Origin: Mytilinidion resinicola
Lineage: Eukaryota; Ascomycota; Dothideomycetes; Mytilinidiales; Mytilinidiaceae
Assembly: GCF_010093595.1 (NCBI RefSeq)
Contig: NW_022985451.1
Coordinates: forward strand, 1,180,057-1,244,056
DNA length: 64,000 bases
Reading direction: 5' to 3'
Below the pieces are notes generated by a model, which made no database searches, was not told the origin of the DNA, and saw only the letters and a list, made by a program, of their open reading frames with translations. The translations under genes were made by a program, and so were the position numbers. Below, one piece after another: positions 34,892 through 46,000 of the stretch (positions are counted from its first letter, which is position 1; each line of letters begins with the position of its first letter).

Positions 34892-35853
34892 TGTGGGGTG
34901 GTGTTTGGTTTGCGGAGTGAGTTTGTTTGTCCGCGGGAGGATGAAGACGATGAATTGGGGGAGTGGATGTAGAAGAGTGACGTTGGTTTTAAAGAAGGTA
35001 GCAAGGAAGGCACGATTGGTCACCTGACGATCTTGAATAAAATTGGGGAGTCAAAGTATCTCTTCTTCAGTATTTGCTCCTCGTGAGCCAGAGTTGGTAT
35101 GACAAATGTAGCACGTGGCAGTGCACAAATTGAGGTGTGACAGAAATGTTACCCGTTCAACTGCTGCCAGCGATAGATGGTTGTACCCGTTCGCCACTGC
35201 TTGGGGTCCTCCCATGGAATCTCAAAAGTTTAGACATGATGTCAAGTTTTAAGCGGTGCAAATTACACTAACTTTCAAGTTAATAAATACTAGCTAGCTA
35301 GGCCACTCCTTATAGTGGTGTTATTAAAGCAAGATTGGAGCTAAGCAGTGGTAAATCCTTGTGCCCAAACTTTTGGCTTACTACTCTATATTGGAAGCGA
35401 AAATTCACAATGCCGAAGAGTGAAAGCAACATAAAAGTCAGAGGCAACGATCCCCCATTGTTTCCACACATGGTGTTGGCTGACTCAGCACCTTTGAAAA
35501 CGCGCAAATACGCGGCGTCTTATTATTAGTTAGTCTAGTATACAACCTAATGGCGGAATCTTCACATCCTCTACTTGATGAAATAGTAACTTTCTTTCTA
35601 CTGACTAGAACGTATTGTGATTCATACGAGGAGTCACCCAGATACCTGGCTCCATCTTAACCATGAACTTTTGCCTCGAACACCGATCAATCGAATTCAC
35701 AGTAGTGGACGACTCCAATCTGGGTACTCTTGGACAGAAAATTGGCTCAAAGGCTCTGACTGGTTCTTTGCAGCCCGGCAACGAAATTTACTTCCACTCT
35801 CCCTAACTAAGTGATCTAGAGGAGTCGGCTACAGCAGGACCAAGCAGTCACGG
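34892..35853. other. Intergenic, start of the accessory block
   Basis: No supported gene. An AGTCAAAG core near 35,050 resembles the dispersed repeat. The sequence becomes more AT-rich from about 35,250. Confidence 0.4.
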
Positions 35854-36575
35854 GTGCACTTTTGTTCTCTAATGATTTTAATCCATTATAAGCTCAAACA
35901 TGTCTCATATATGTTTGGGGAATATGATGAAAAGGGTACACGGCGCCCGAAGAATGAAAATTGTTCTCCCGTAGTTATCTGGCTAATTCGAGATGGTATC
36001 GAGGGGACACTTGGGATCGATTGCGGAGAGAGGGGATGTTTAATGAAGCTTGCGCGCATACCAGGTACGTCTTACAACTCATTGCTGCCGCTTTTTCATT
36101 GAGGATCTAGCATTAGAGCCAACTAATGATCTTCGCAGAAGCACTGAAAAGGTTTACAATCGATGATTATGACCCGATGGATACAAGTACGGGATCCTCA
36201 AAAAGCCTTGAGCCTGCAAACCATTGGCTCAAGAAATGCATTGAAAGCAATCCAATTTGTGCTCGATATTGAACGAAGAACCGGCCACAACTTCCCACAC
36301 GAGTCGTTGATGTGGGATCTCTTCGGGCGGTGACAGTGTACAACTCTTTGTCTCTCAAGGTTTGCCTGCTCAATACATCGCCGTTAGTTATTGTTAGGAG
36401 CTTGACGGAGCCGTGACAACCACAACCGCCAATCTCATTCAAAGATAGCAAGATATACCGCTCTCATCACTCTCGCAAAATTTCCAAGATGCAGTCATCA
36501 CCACTAGAGCGCTTGGAGTGCGTTATTTGTGGATTGACTCTTTATGCACATATTCCGATCGATCTAGCATCTAGA
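35854..36575 (+). pseudogene. Decayed HET-domain gene, N-terminal half
   Basis: Fragments of a heterokaryon-incompatibility (HET) protein can be read in order: HWLKKCIESNPIC, LPTRVVDVGSLRAV, QYIAVSYC, then IPLSSLSQNFQDAV and LGVRYLWIDSLC ending near 36,545. This covers the pre-domain and the first half of the HET domain. The frame changes at least once, and in-frame stops occur at 36,270 (TGA), near 36,394 (TAG where Trp of SYCWG is expected) and at about 36,443. The Trp-to-TAG change is C-to-T on the other strand in a CpA context, as RIP makes. A preceding open frame at 35,854-36,102 with a possible intron may be its 5' part. The missing second half occurs at 42,855-43,838. Confidence 0.75.
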
Positions 36576-36599
36576 ACCTCAGAAATCTGAGGTCTCTTT

Positions 36600-37838
36600 T
36601 TATTAAACATCCTCAGGAGCCAAATCGGGACCTTCGGAGTACGGGAAATTTTTCGTCCGGGAACATACGATTAAGTTAGCCTGCATGACGTGCGGAGGGT
36701 ACATTATTCCCATCGATCCACACAACAAACAACGCAGAAACTTAAGGTGTTTGATTTCGCACATTTAGCGTTCCGGATTGGGAAATCTCCCCCTCCGCGT
36801 TTTTAAAGTGGAAACGTATTAATACATCGCTTTCTAACCTCCTATCCTTATTTTAAAACAGCGCAAATTTTGCTTCCGCCGGCGTCACTAATCGTAGGCG
36901 GTAAAGCATAGAAAAGTAATAAGATATACTTAGCGTTTTTGCTCTACTTCCTAGCTTAGGGAGCACTAAGATGAGCAGCAGTAATAGGCGAGTGCGGTGG
37001 TAGGTGAGTAGCGGGTGAGCGCTAGGTGAGTAGGTGAGCGCGGGTAAGTAGGTTGGTTCCTAGGCAGGAATCTCAGTCCGTCTTCTGGGCCCAAAACTGC
37101 CCTTTCAAAATAGCCTCTAAGAGCCCATTTCAACCATTGGATTTCATAGAGCCTCGCTTGCAGCCACACCCTTTTTTGCTGCGCCCACACCCCTTTTCTA
37201 TGCACTGCCTCACGCCCGAGAGAGAGAGAGAGAGTTGTATTAAACATGCTGATTAGTAGGCCCGACCGTAGCAGGAATCTCTCACTGAGTTGCTCAGGCT
37301 CAGCCCTATGGAAAGGCCATCCGGCGATGGGACTCCAGCTGCCGGCCAAACCCAGAGGGCCCAAGCAGTTATTGGTTGAATTATTAATGTAGTGTGGGTA
37401 TTCACGATCAAGAGCTATGGTGATCATAGGCTAATGACCGGATCGCGGTCATCTTCTTGGGAGGAGAAGAAGCAGACCATCTGGGAGGAGAAGCAGATGA
37501 AGCCTGCACAACGAACGAACAGCAGCGAGAGAGGACGAACGAAGGACCGCGATGAGGATCCAGAGAGACGACGAAAGGACGTGCCTGTATAGGCGAGAAG
37601 CCGATTGCTCCTAAGGCGATAGCTGCTGTTTGTTCATCGTGCATAGAACATTCAATTGTTGTGTAATTCGTGTTCTTTGCCCTCGGTAGCGGGGCAGGTG
37701 GCCCACTTGCTAGTGAAATAGGTTAGTTAACCCACCCCTGTAGCGAGAATCGCCACGTCAGCGCTGAGCGGGGCTCACGAACTCAGCTCGCGCGCAACCT
37801 ACTATACCTGAGGAGTATACACCATTCATCAATGAGTT
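36600..37838. other. AT-rich spacer with simple repeats; possible LTR remnant
   Basis: GGTGAGTAGCG-like short tandem repeats lie at about 36,975-37,055 and a GA dinucleotide run at about 37,220-37,236. The part at about 37,370-37,700 (TTGAATTATTAATGTAGTG...CCCTCGGTAGCGGGGCAG) resembles fungal Copia LTR sequence, but no second LTR or ORF was found. No gene is supported. Confidence 0.35.
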
Positions 37839-40800
37839 ATGGATACACGCTCGAAAACATTAAGACGGCCCGATTTCAATAGGGTTCTCGTCGCGTTGGG
37901 CAACAAGAAAGAGGCAATACAAAAACCTAGCCTCGCGACGAGCAAAAGTCTCAAAACCAATTTAGTAGGGAACACAGACAGGTAGATACCATTTGATATC
38001 ACTTCGAACTTCTTGACGGCTATACTGGTACTGAGCCGTGCTTTTCAATAAGCGACAAGGAAAATACTGCTTTCGATGTTGCGTTCCAACAGCACCTCGA
38101 AAAGCTCCAGACAGAGGAACGGAACACTTTTAAGAATGCTTACGACCAGATAACCCCAGAGGCTCTCCTCGACAAAGTCAAACTCTTTGACGAAGCCCAC
38201 AATAAAGGGTCGTTTGCCCGCAAGCGCATTGGACCACTGGAGAAGTTCCTCACTGTTCTCGACGGACTCGTGAAAAGTGTCTCAATTGGCATACAGGCCT
38301 ACCCGGACGTATCCTCTCTCATAGTTGGAGCAGTCAAGCTTGTGGTCGACCTTGCGCTGAGATGGGTGACGTTCTTCAACAAATTTGCGGACATGCTATG
38401 TCAGTTCTCCGAGTACCTGCCCAGCTTGGAGAAGTATGCCAAATCCTGCGATGAGAGAATTTTGCAAGACGTGAGAAACTTCATGATCGCCATCATTACG
38501 TGCGTTGCTGATCTTCTGAGAGGCCCTTGCGAATGTTTACGGAGACCTTCTCGATTTTTGTAAGAGCGGGCGTTCTATATTTGTACACGAAGACGGCTCT
38601 AAGAAAAGTAAGTCAGCGCTTTTCAGATGTAGTAAGTCTAGTAGCTAGGTATCTAATTAACTTGTGTACTTAGAGCACGTTTCCCTAAGGAGTCTCCTCC
38701 GCGTTCAGTGGGAGCCTTTCGAGATCCGTTTCGGGGATATCAAACAGCGCATCGTCAACCACATCAATCAAGTACTTCATGCAGCTCAGGCAACAATCCT
38801 TAATGCGGTGATTGACCGGGAACTGATACAAGAGCGTAAAGACTTTCTACAATGGATTTCAAAGGTGAATTTTGAGGAATCACATGACAGAATATTCGCC
38901 AGAAGACACCCCAACACCGCTCAGTGGATTTTCCAAACACCGGAGTTCGAAGAGTGGTTCAGCAACACTTCACCGGATACCTTGTGGTGCTACGGAAAAC
39001 CAGGGACTGGGAAGTCCGTCCTTGCGTCCAGTGTAATCGAACATATTACCGCAAATTTCGCCTTGAGTGAGAATGTCGGCATGGCGTTTGCTTACTGCAA
39101 CTTCGAGTATCCGGATACGCAAAAACCATCTCAACTACTTGCGTCTTTTATCAAGCAGCTGTGCTGGAAGAAGGATCCTATTCCTGACGAGTGGCTTTCG
39201 AAGTTCCATAAGTATGATAGGAATGCTCAAACGCCAAATCTAGACGCGTATCTTGAACTTTTTGAAATGGTTGCCGCAAGCTTTTCCCAAGTATTTATTG
39301 TTATCGACGCTCTTGACGAGTGCAAGGTCGAGTTCAGAGAGCAAATCATCGACTTCATATTCAGACGAGATCGAGAAAGTGAATCAAAATCGGACACCAA
39401 AGCATCCGAGACCCAGGTTCACTCGAACATGTGTCTAAAGATTCTGGTTATAAGTCGAAATGAACTCGATATCTCAGAAGCATTTAAATGCCGTGCTATT
39501 CCTACCATTCAAATGGGAACTGAAAACGTTTCAAAGGATATTGAAATTTTCATTCGTGGCGAAACGAATCGATTGATTCAAAAGAACAAGCTACGGATAT
39601 ACAGTTCAGAGTTGAAAGAGAAAGTTGTCGAAAGGTTGACTTCGGAGGCTGATGGCATGTATGCTACTTCTCGACCTGCAAAAATACGCATTATCTAATG
39701 TCAGGAATCAGGTTCCTATGGCCGAGACTTCAGCTTGACACGATATGCCGAGAGAGGAGCGAACAAGACGTCGAGAAATGCCTCAAAAATCTACCGCGGC
39801 ACTTAGATGAGACGTACTCTCGGATGATTCGACAAATAAACGAGCAGTCAGACTCTCTAAGAACACTCGCGTATAAGACGATCATGTGGGTGTTGCATGC
39901 TGCACGGCCTCTCAGAATAACCGAATTGCGACATGCTACCGCCATCGGGGACTCGGGAAGGACTTGGAAAGACCTCCGTCCTTACGATGCAGACGTGATC
40001 ATTGACGCTTGTGCAAACTTCCTCGTTGAAGAGAACTTAACTATTCGACTCGTTCACTACTCAGCAAACGAGTACCTCAAAGCCTCATTTCATCATTCAC
40101 AACTGACAGATGCACTGGACCCAAGTTATGCGCATACACAGCTCTCTTTTGCTTGCATTCGCTACCTGCTTTTGGATTTTCCAAAAGAGGGGCCATGTCA
40201 AAGCCCGAAAGAACTATACCGAACTATTCAGAGATACACGTTCTGTTTTTATGCTTCAAATTTCTTTGACTTTCATTTGAAAGAAATGCTGAATATTCAT
40301 GACGATATCGTTAAGTTGATAAACAAGTTTTTCTCCCTTGGAAACGGCGCAATAGCAGCGGTGTTGCAGATCCGAAGGTTGTCGAATGCTTTCGATCACG
40401 CTCAGGTTGAATGGGATTTCGACCGAACCCGCTATTCTGTCACTCCGGCAACTATCCTTTTTGCCACTCGCCTATGTGAAGTCCCTTGGGTAGCGAAAAG
40501 AGCACGGTGGCCAAAGCCAGGCCCCCCGAAAGCTCCCACAAGGGCTACGATACACGAAGCTGCTAGGGCCGGAGAAGTTGAGGCGACGAAGCACTTATTC
40601 AAACAAGGGAAAAGCGCGAACGATCTGGACGAGAATGGCGCAGAACCACTATACTACGCCTGTCTCAACGGACAACAGCCCGTTGCAACCTTTCTCGTTT
40701 TCAAGGGCGCTAACGTCAATCATCAAAGCGGATCCTTCGACAAGGGCAGCCCATTGCACATCGCAGCTCTTGGGGGCTATCTTCAGATAGTCGAGATGCT

Positions 40801-41680
40801 GCTCCATAACGGAGCGGAACCTAATCTAGAAGCTGGACAGTACGGCACAGCCCTAGTCGCAGCATGTCACGGTGGCCACTTGGAGACGGCGAAACTCTTG
40901 ATCAAACATGGCGCAACCCCTCAGTACTGCGGCTCCAAGGGTTTCACTGCTTTGAACGAAGCGGTGCTCTCTCGAAAAGAGAGCCTTGTACGAGTGCTCC
41001 TGGCGCACGGAGCCGACGTCAATGTTGAGGCTAGCAACGGTCTTCCGGTCTTGCTAGCCATCAAAAGTGGTCTGGAAAATATTGCGATGCCGTTGATCGA
41101 TACCACGGATGTCAACCTCACACAGCAGAGATATGAGACACTCCTCCAAGCAGCCGCCAATGCCGGTCTTGAACGCATCACACGAGCCCTGCTCGAGAAA
41201 GGCCCTTGTCCCTCTGTCGTGGGAGGCCAGCGTGCTGCATGCAACATGGCATTGCGTGCTATGACAAAGGACCATGAAGGCATAGCCCGACTGCTATTAG
41301 ACTTCGGGGCAGACGTGAACCCGTCCGATGAAAACGACGAGTCGCCTTTGAACACTGCCGCGAAGCACAACCTTGCCGATATAGTTGGACTGTTGATCAA
41401 ACGCGGCGCGGACACGAAAGCGTACGGAATGCAGGCATTGGAATGGGCGATATCCCTTGGGCATGAACACACTGTGCGGGTACTTCTTAACAGCGGTGTT
41501 GACCCTAATGAAGGGCTGGCGATCCAATGGGCGGCGGCTGTGGGTGACGGGATCATTGTCGGCTTACTGCTGGAGCATGGTGTAGACATCCGCCTTCATG
41601 GATCTGAGTGTTTGAGCATAGCGGCAGAGTTTAATCATAAGGCTGTTGTGAAGGTTCTGCAGGCCAAAGGTGCTAGATAA
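37839..41680 (+). CDS. NACHT-ankyrin NLR-like protein (STAND NTPase), one apparent frameshift
   Basis: Exons 37839-37981, 38053-38607, 38674-39658 and 39712-41680 (introns 71, 66 and 53 nt) encode about 1216 aa if one extra base near 38,522 is discounted. Exon 2 otherwise runs into a TAA at 38,561 while the downstream frame holds the expected continuation. Domains in order: a helical DUF7708-like N-terminal domain (AYPDVSSLIVGAVKLVVDLA), a NACHT P-loop CYGKPGTGKSVLAS (about 38,990-39,024), Walker B QVFIVIDALDEC, the MFLWPRLQLD and LPRHLDETYSRMI helices, then about ten ankyrin repeats from 40,540 to the end. Fungal proteins of this build are candidate cell-death or non-self receptors, with ankyrins as the recognition surface. 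The frameshift may be a real pseudogenising change or a sequence error. Confidence 0.85.
38518..38530 (+). other. Frameshift position in the NLR gene
   Basis: The total exon length is 3652 nt, exactly one base more than a multiple of three, and all splice phases agree on either side. The frame changes inside AGAGGCCCTTGCG. An extra G in the GG pair would explain it. Confidence 0.6.
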
Positions 41681-41780
41681 AAACCAAGAAGAAAATAATA
41701 GCAGGAAGCCTTCTTTTTCTCTCTCTCTTTCTAATTCTGCACCTTGCGCACTTCCTCCTGTTCTTGTTTCTCTTCCTTCC

Positions 41781-42853
41781 TTAGTTGCTGCTGAATCTTG
41801 GCGTCGGCCTTGGCAGCTGTTTCCTGCTCTTTTTGAAGCTCTTCCTGACAAATCTGTTCGCGCCGTGCTTGAACCTTGTTGGGACTGTAAAAGGTTGTAC
41901 CACCACGCTCGGGCTTCTCAAAAAGGGGCTTTTGCCGCTTTTCCGCTGCTGCTCTATCTTAATAGCTGCCTGATAACTCTTCAGCCGACGCTCTAGAATG
42001 GTGTTGGTTGTAAATACTTTTTTGACAATCTGCAAGTTGGCCCGTGCCTTCACCCTTTGATTTCTTGGCAGATTTGACCCCATGGTCGACTTTAGTGCTT
42101 TTTCAACAGCTTTCCAACTTGAAGCTGAAGCAATAGACTCTCCTGAGCTTGGTGTAGGCCTAGAGTCCTTAGAGCTTCGAACTTGTCCAAGAACAACCTC
42201 AGGATTGAATGGAACAAGGCCAGTCTTGGCCCATCCAGAATGAATATTTATTGGGGTAAATGTCTTATTCCAAGCTATCCAAAAGTTAATAAAGAAGTTG
42301 CGCTTGCTGAACAATGTAAACCCTTCGCTTCGAAGCTGAAACATATCAAGCTCGGCGTTGTAATTTGTTGCAAGCAGCGAGAAGAGAGACGTCAAGAGGC
42401 TGCAGCCGGTGTGTTGAGTGAGGAGGAAACATAGCCAACAGAATCTTGTTTTTATCACAATAGTTGATAAATCTTATGTCAATGTGAGAGCCGTGGCCGT
42501 CCATGATCAAAAGCCTCCATTGCCGTCGAGCCTTTTCCTTTGTCTCTCGATCAAAAACAGTTGTTAACGACTCGTAGCCAAGGGCGTTGCTTGTATAGCC
42601 AGAGGAAGAGGAAGCGAAGAAACAGCTGTATTCGTTTAGGTCGAAATCATCAAGCCATGTATCTTGGATATTTGCAGTAGTGGCCTTGTAAATAAGAGCA
42701 GGAGAGAGAACAGTTCCCTCTCCACCCACAGATGCTGGCTAGGACGGTAATTCACTCTCTATTTCCATCCTGAGAGACAGTTGGCTTTTTCTCCTCCTTT
42801 TCAGAGAAAACATCCGCCTTCTTTTCTTCAAAAATCTAATGAGAAAGGCTTTC
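41781..42853 (-). pseudogene. Truncated, frameshifted pogo/Fot1-type DDE transposase
   Basis: Reading leftward from 42,853, a degraded frame gives EKAFLIRFLKK, then KPTVSQDGNRE (with TGA where Trp follows), ITVLASIC and LSPALIYKATTANIQDTW. Next come the DDE core WRLLIMDGHGSHIDIRFINYC and PPHSTHRLQPLDVSL. One base then appears missing, and the frame continues as LATNYNAELD...GWAKTGLVPFNPEVVL to a TAA at 41,781. The N-terminal HTH/CENP-B region and the first catalytic Asp region are absent: the sequence stops abruptly at about 42,854, where HET sequence on the other strand begins. No terminal inverted repeats were recognised. It is inactive. Confidence 0.85.
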
Positions 42854-42854
42854 T

Positions 42855-43838
42855 CGTGTATCGGAACGCTATATGTGCTATTTCAGCTGCGAATCCCTCA
42901 AGTGGGAGCGGCGGCTGCTTTGCTCTACGAGACCCTCGACTACAACGTCCGATTCAGCTTCCACTGAAGCATTCGAGCATTTTGCGCCCTCCAGATCCTG
43001 AAGGATGGACCAGCGATGGCACATGTATTTCCCTCCCACTGGCACCGAGCAAGAGGGCCACCCACTATCCCAGCGAGCCTGGGCATTCCAGGAGCAGGCA
43101 CTTTCCGGAAGAAGTCTAGCATTCGGTGCAAGGACGATGCACTGGTCGTGTCTGACATCCGGCGCTACAGAAAGCAAATTAATGGGATATGATGCTCCGC
43201 TTAGTACTCAAGGTGCTCTGGAAGCATTCCAGTCTCTTTCATCTCGGGACATATTTTCTGAAGAGGAAGAAGAGCAGCACTCAGCACCAACCGCAAGCCT
43301 ATATAAGCTATGGCACTGCATGATGATCGATTACAGCAGGCGACATCTGACGCACAATACCGATAGGCTTCCTGCAGTGTCGGCGGTGGCAAGCCAGTGG
43401 AGCCACCTCCTGAAAGATGAATATATTGCAGGCCTTTGGCGAGGGGACGTTTTCTGAGGCCTCATGTGGTCATGCCAAGGTGATGAAGGGCAGAGGTGCG
43501 GACCACCTGGTCTATATGTTGCCCCATCGTGGTCTTGGGCGTCTATGAAAGATGCTGCCATCTCAATGGGCTTCGCGAAATATAAAGAGCAGGATCTAAA
43601 TGGGAGCCTACACATTTCTGATGAGGACTCGAGTGACGAGGAAGACGTTTATGACGAGGGCGATGAAAATGAATCTATCGAGGATGAGGATGTAGAAATG
43701 GAAAAATCAAACGACCGCACAATCGAAATTATCGACATTAAATGTACACCATCTGGGCATAATCGTTTTAGTCAAGTAAAAGAGGGTATCATTCAGCTGA
43801 TCGAGTGGGTGAAGAAAGGTAACTTACGCCTGCAATGA
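42855..43838 (+). pseudogene. Decayed HET-domain gene, C-terminal half
   Basis: The reading begins mid-domain at VYRNAICAISAANPSSGSGG and CFALRDP, changes frame near 43,000, then gives LSQRAWAFQEQALSGRSLAF, DYSRRHLTHNTDRLPAVSAV and YIAGLWRGDVF. A TGA at about 43,455 is followed in the same frame by GLMWSC and APSWSWASMKDA. These are the canonical second-half landmarks of fungal HET proteins. A very acidic tail follows (EDSSDEEDVYDEGDENESIE) to the stop at 43,838. No first half precedes it; instead a broken transposase abuts at 42,854. It complements the N-terminal half at 36.1-36.5 kb. Confidence 0.8.
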
Positions 43839-44590
43839 GAACAGCTGTTCGAGCCAGGATCCGATGACGTGGGTGGGCATGTGGACTTTGACGAGCGACC
43901 TCACCAGTACCTTGAGAACTCCGAGATTTTGTGCCTTTTTCTCTGTCAACATAAGCCGTCCACGAGTCTTGATGAGGAACGGCGGGGATTACATGTTTAG
44001 CTCTTCTTCCCGCTGGGTTGGTGCCTGAGGAGTCTCGTATTGCGTTCTTCCTAATCTTAAGTAATCTGGTAACAGCAGTTACTTACGTCGTAAAGTCCTA
44101 CAGCCGCGACTACAACCGACGCTCCTTCAACTTTGGGAGAGGTCAGGGTGACCATGGTTCTACGTTCTTGTGAAGAGTCAGTACCACGGCACCTAATTCG
44201 AGAATTTGCCACACTTCAACACGAACTCGCGTTGAATATGAGCGCATTGAATATGAAAAAAAGAAGCAAGAAATCCTCAGGTATCCTCGAAAATCTCCGA
44301 AAGAGAATTTTCTAAGGATAGAAGCGCAATATAGAGTATTGCGAAAGCAGGACTCCGGCGAGCTTTGAAATCTTTTTCTCACTAGAGCCATGGCTGGGCC
44401 AACCGAAAAAGGTCTCCGTGACCACTCTACCATCCTATAGCATTTGTTCCGTCAGCCACAGAGCGTAATTATATCCACAATTAATTCACCTCGAGTCCCT
44501 GGCTACTGTCTACAGAGCGCATACAACGACAGCTCTTAAGAGCAAACCACAACCACTTCGTCCTCATCACTTGCAAGAGACAGATACAGT
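43839..44590. other. Intergenic spacer
   Basis: No supported gene; frames are short and lack domains. The last part is presumably the promoter of the gene at 44,591. Confidence 0.4.
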
Positions 44591-45676
44591 ATGACACACA
44601 CGCCGGTGCTGTACCTCGACTTTCACGATACGCTTTGCCCGCCGGCTCACATGATGTCAGAGAAGCCATCATTTGAACAGCCCTCTTCGCACCACTCACC
44701 ACGCAACGATCCCTCTCAGAAGGCACCCATTAGCATGTCATACACACCGAAGATACCTTCGCCGCTGCGTAATGAAGTTTTGCAGCCTCTTCAAGTCGAA
44801 GTGCCGTCCACCCGGAAAACTCGCTCTTTTCTACCCAGTCAATCCCACATGGAAGAACTATTAGATGGAAAACCTCAAGCGGCTCCTTTAGCTCCTACTC
44901 CACGAGGATATTTCGAGGGACATGCGCTTGGGAGCACCATGACTACAGTAGCAAAACAGACTTGCCACCGCCCGCATCCAGGCAGTTTTATGGCCTACCC
45001 GATCCGCTCAATCCTGGATACCAGAGCCCAAGATTCGAAACCCGAGTATCTCATCGAGTGGTACGACCACGAGGGTCTTCCTCCATGGTACCAAGGCGGC
45101 CGCCAGGTGTGGGTGCTGGGCGAATGGGTTTCTTGGCTGAACGATTACAACGCATTGACTGAGAAGATTAAGCTTGTCCCCTTCTTGAGCCCAATAGTCC
45201 CTGTGATGTGGAAAGCGAAACTACAGCGAGATGAGGAAGCGAGGCAGAAGCGACTCCTCATGTTACGCTCGAAGTGGAACGCAAGCGGAAGCCCGGTGAG
45301 GCTTGACGAAATCGCAGCGGCGGCCGACGCGCAGAACACAGACCCCGATCTCCACTATTGCTCTGAATGCGCGACACGGAAACATCATAGTGAGTTTGTG
45401 CGGCCAGATCTCCGGACCGGACGGGAGCGTTGGCACCAAGGGAATTGCAATCAATGCACGGAGGAATTGAGAAAGAAGAAAGAGGGGGAACTCGAGAAAG
45501 AGCAAGAAGGCGGGAAAGAGCAAGAACTCGAGAAAGAGCAACAGGCTATCGCTGAAATGAAGGCACGCATGGCTCAACCCGCGAATGAAAAACAAGAAAT
45601 ACAAGCGAAAATATCGGAACCGTTTCAAAATGTGAGCGCTACTCCGGCTTTGGCACCTGGTCAGCAAGTTGTTTAG
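44591..45676 (+). CDS. Chromodomain-like protein with C-terminal Cys4 zinc-ribbon-like motif and coiled coil
   Basis: A single open frame of 361 aa starts at the ATG at 44591. The first 120 residues are Ser/Pro-rich and disordered. Residues about 138-165 (YPIRSILDTRAQDSKPEYLIEWYDHEGLPPW region) resemble a chromodomain: a beta strand with Ile-Leu, the EYLIEW strand, and an aromatic Trp-Tyr. Residues about 257-297 carry CSEC...CNQC with His pairs between, a Cys4 pattern like the zinc modules of Stc1-type proteins. A Glu/Lys/Gln-rich coiled coil follows (ELEKEQ repeats). A role at methylated chromatin or as a transposon-derived chromodomain is conceivable but unproven. An acidic reading frame lies 120 bp downstream. 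Confidence 0.55.
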   Translation: MTHTPVLYLDFHDTLCPPAHMMSEKPSFEQPSSHHSPRNDPSQKAPISMSYTPKIPSPLRNEVLQPLQVEVPSTRKTRSFLPSQSHMEELLDGKPQAAPLAPTPRGYFEGHALGSTMTTVAKQTCHRPHPGSFMAYPIRSILDTRAQDSKPEYLIEWYDHEGLPPWYQGGRQVWVLGEWVSWLNDYNALTEKIKLVPFLSPIVPVMWKAKLQRDEEARQKRLLMLRSKWNASGSPVRLDEIAAAADAQNTDPDLHYCSECATRKHHSEFVRPDLRTGRERWHQGNCNQCTEELRKKKEGELEKEQEGGKEQELEKEQQAIAEMKARMAQPANEKQEIQAKISEPFQNVSATPALAPGQQVV

Positions 45677-45796
45677 GTGCAATGCGATGAGGAGAATTGA
45701 ATCCGTCTCCAAAGGATACAGAGGAAAACGTCTACGTCTAGTCAGGACTCATTTCTGATATACTTTGGATGTGCTCGCTAACAGCTTTCAAGAATT

Positions 45797-45988
45797 CCAG
45801 ATCCTGCCTCCAAATCAGACAACGAGGGCGAAGACTCCGAGAACGCCTACTTTGCCGACGATTAACATGACTCGACCGATAGCCTCGATATCAACATGGT
45901 AGAAAGGGAAGGCGCTGGCGATGTTGGCGATGAGCACATTTCGGACGATAGCTTCGAAAAGAGGGAAATGACTCCTCTTCTCTAGTGA
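45797..45988 (+). pseudogene. Acidic exon-like remnant
   Basis: From just after an AG at 45,797 the frame reads IPDPASKSDNEGEDSENAYF, ADD, then TAA, and stays in frame as HDSTDSLDINMVEREGAGDV up to EKREMTPLL and a TAG at about 45,986. The coding-like acidic composition with one internal stop suggests a decayed 3' exon. It may belong to the gene upstream, but no good donor was found. Confidence 0.3.
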
Positions 45989-46000
45989 TTGTCGAGATCT

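Noticed and set aside
36966..37427. 153-codon minus-strand frame
   Set aside because: It overlaps GGTGAGTAGCG short repeats and a GA run and shows no domain or coding-like composition.
37370..37700. Copia-type LTR
   Set aside because: Only a general resemblance and no partner LTR, target duplication or internal domain; noted within the spacer entry but not called.
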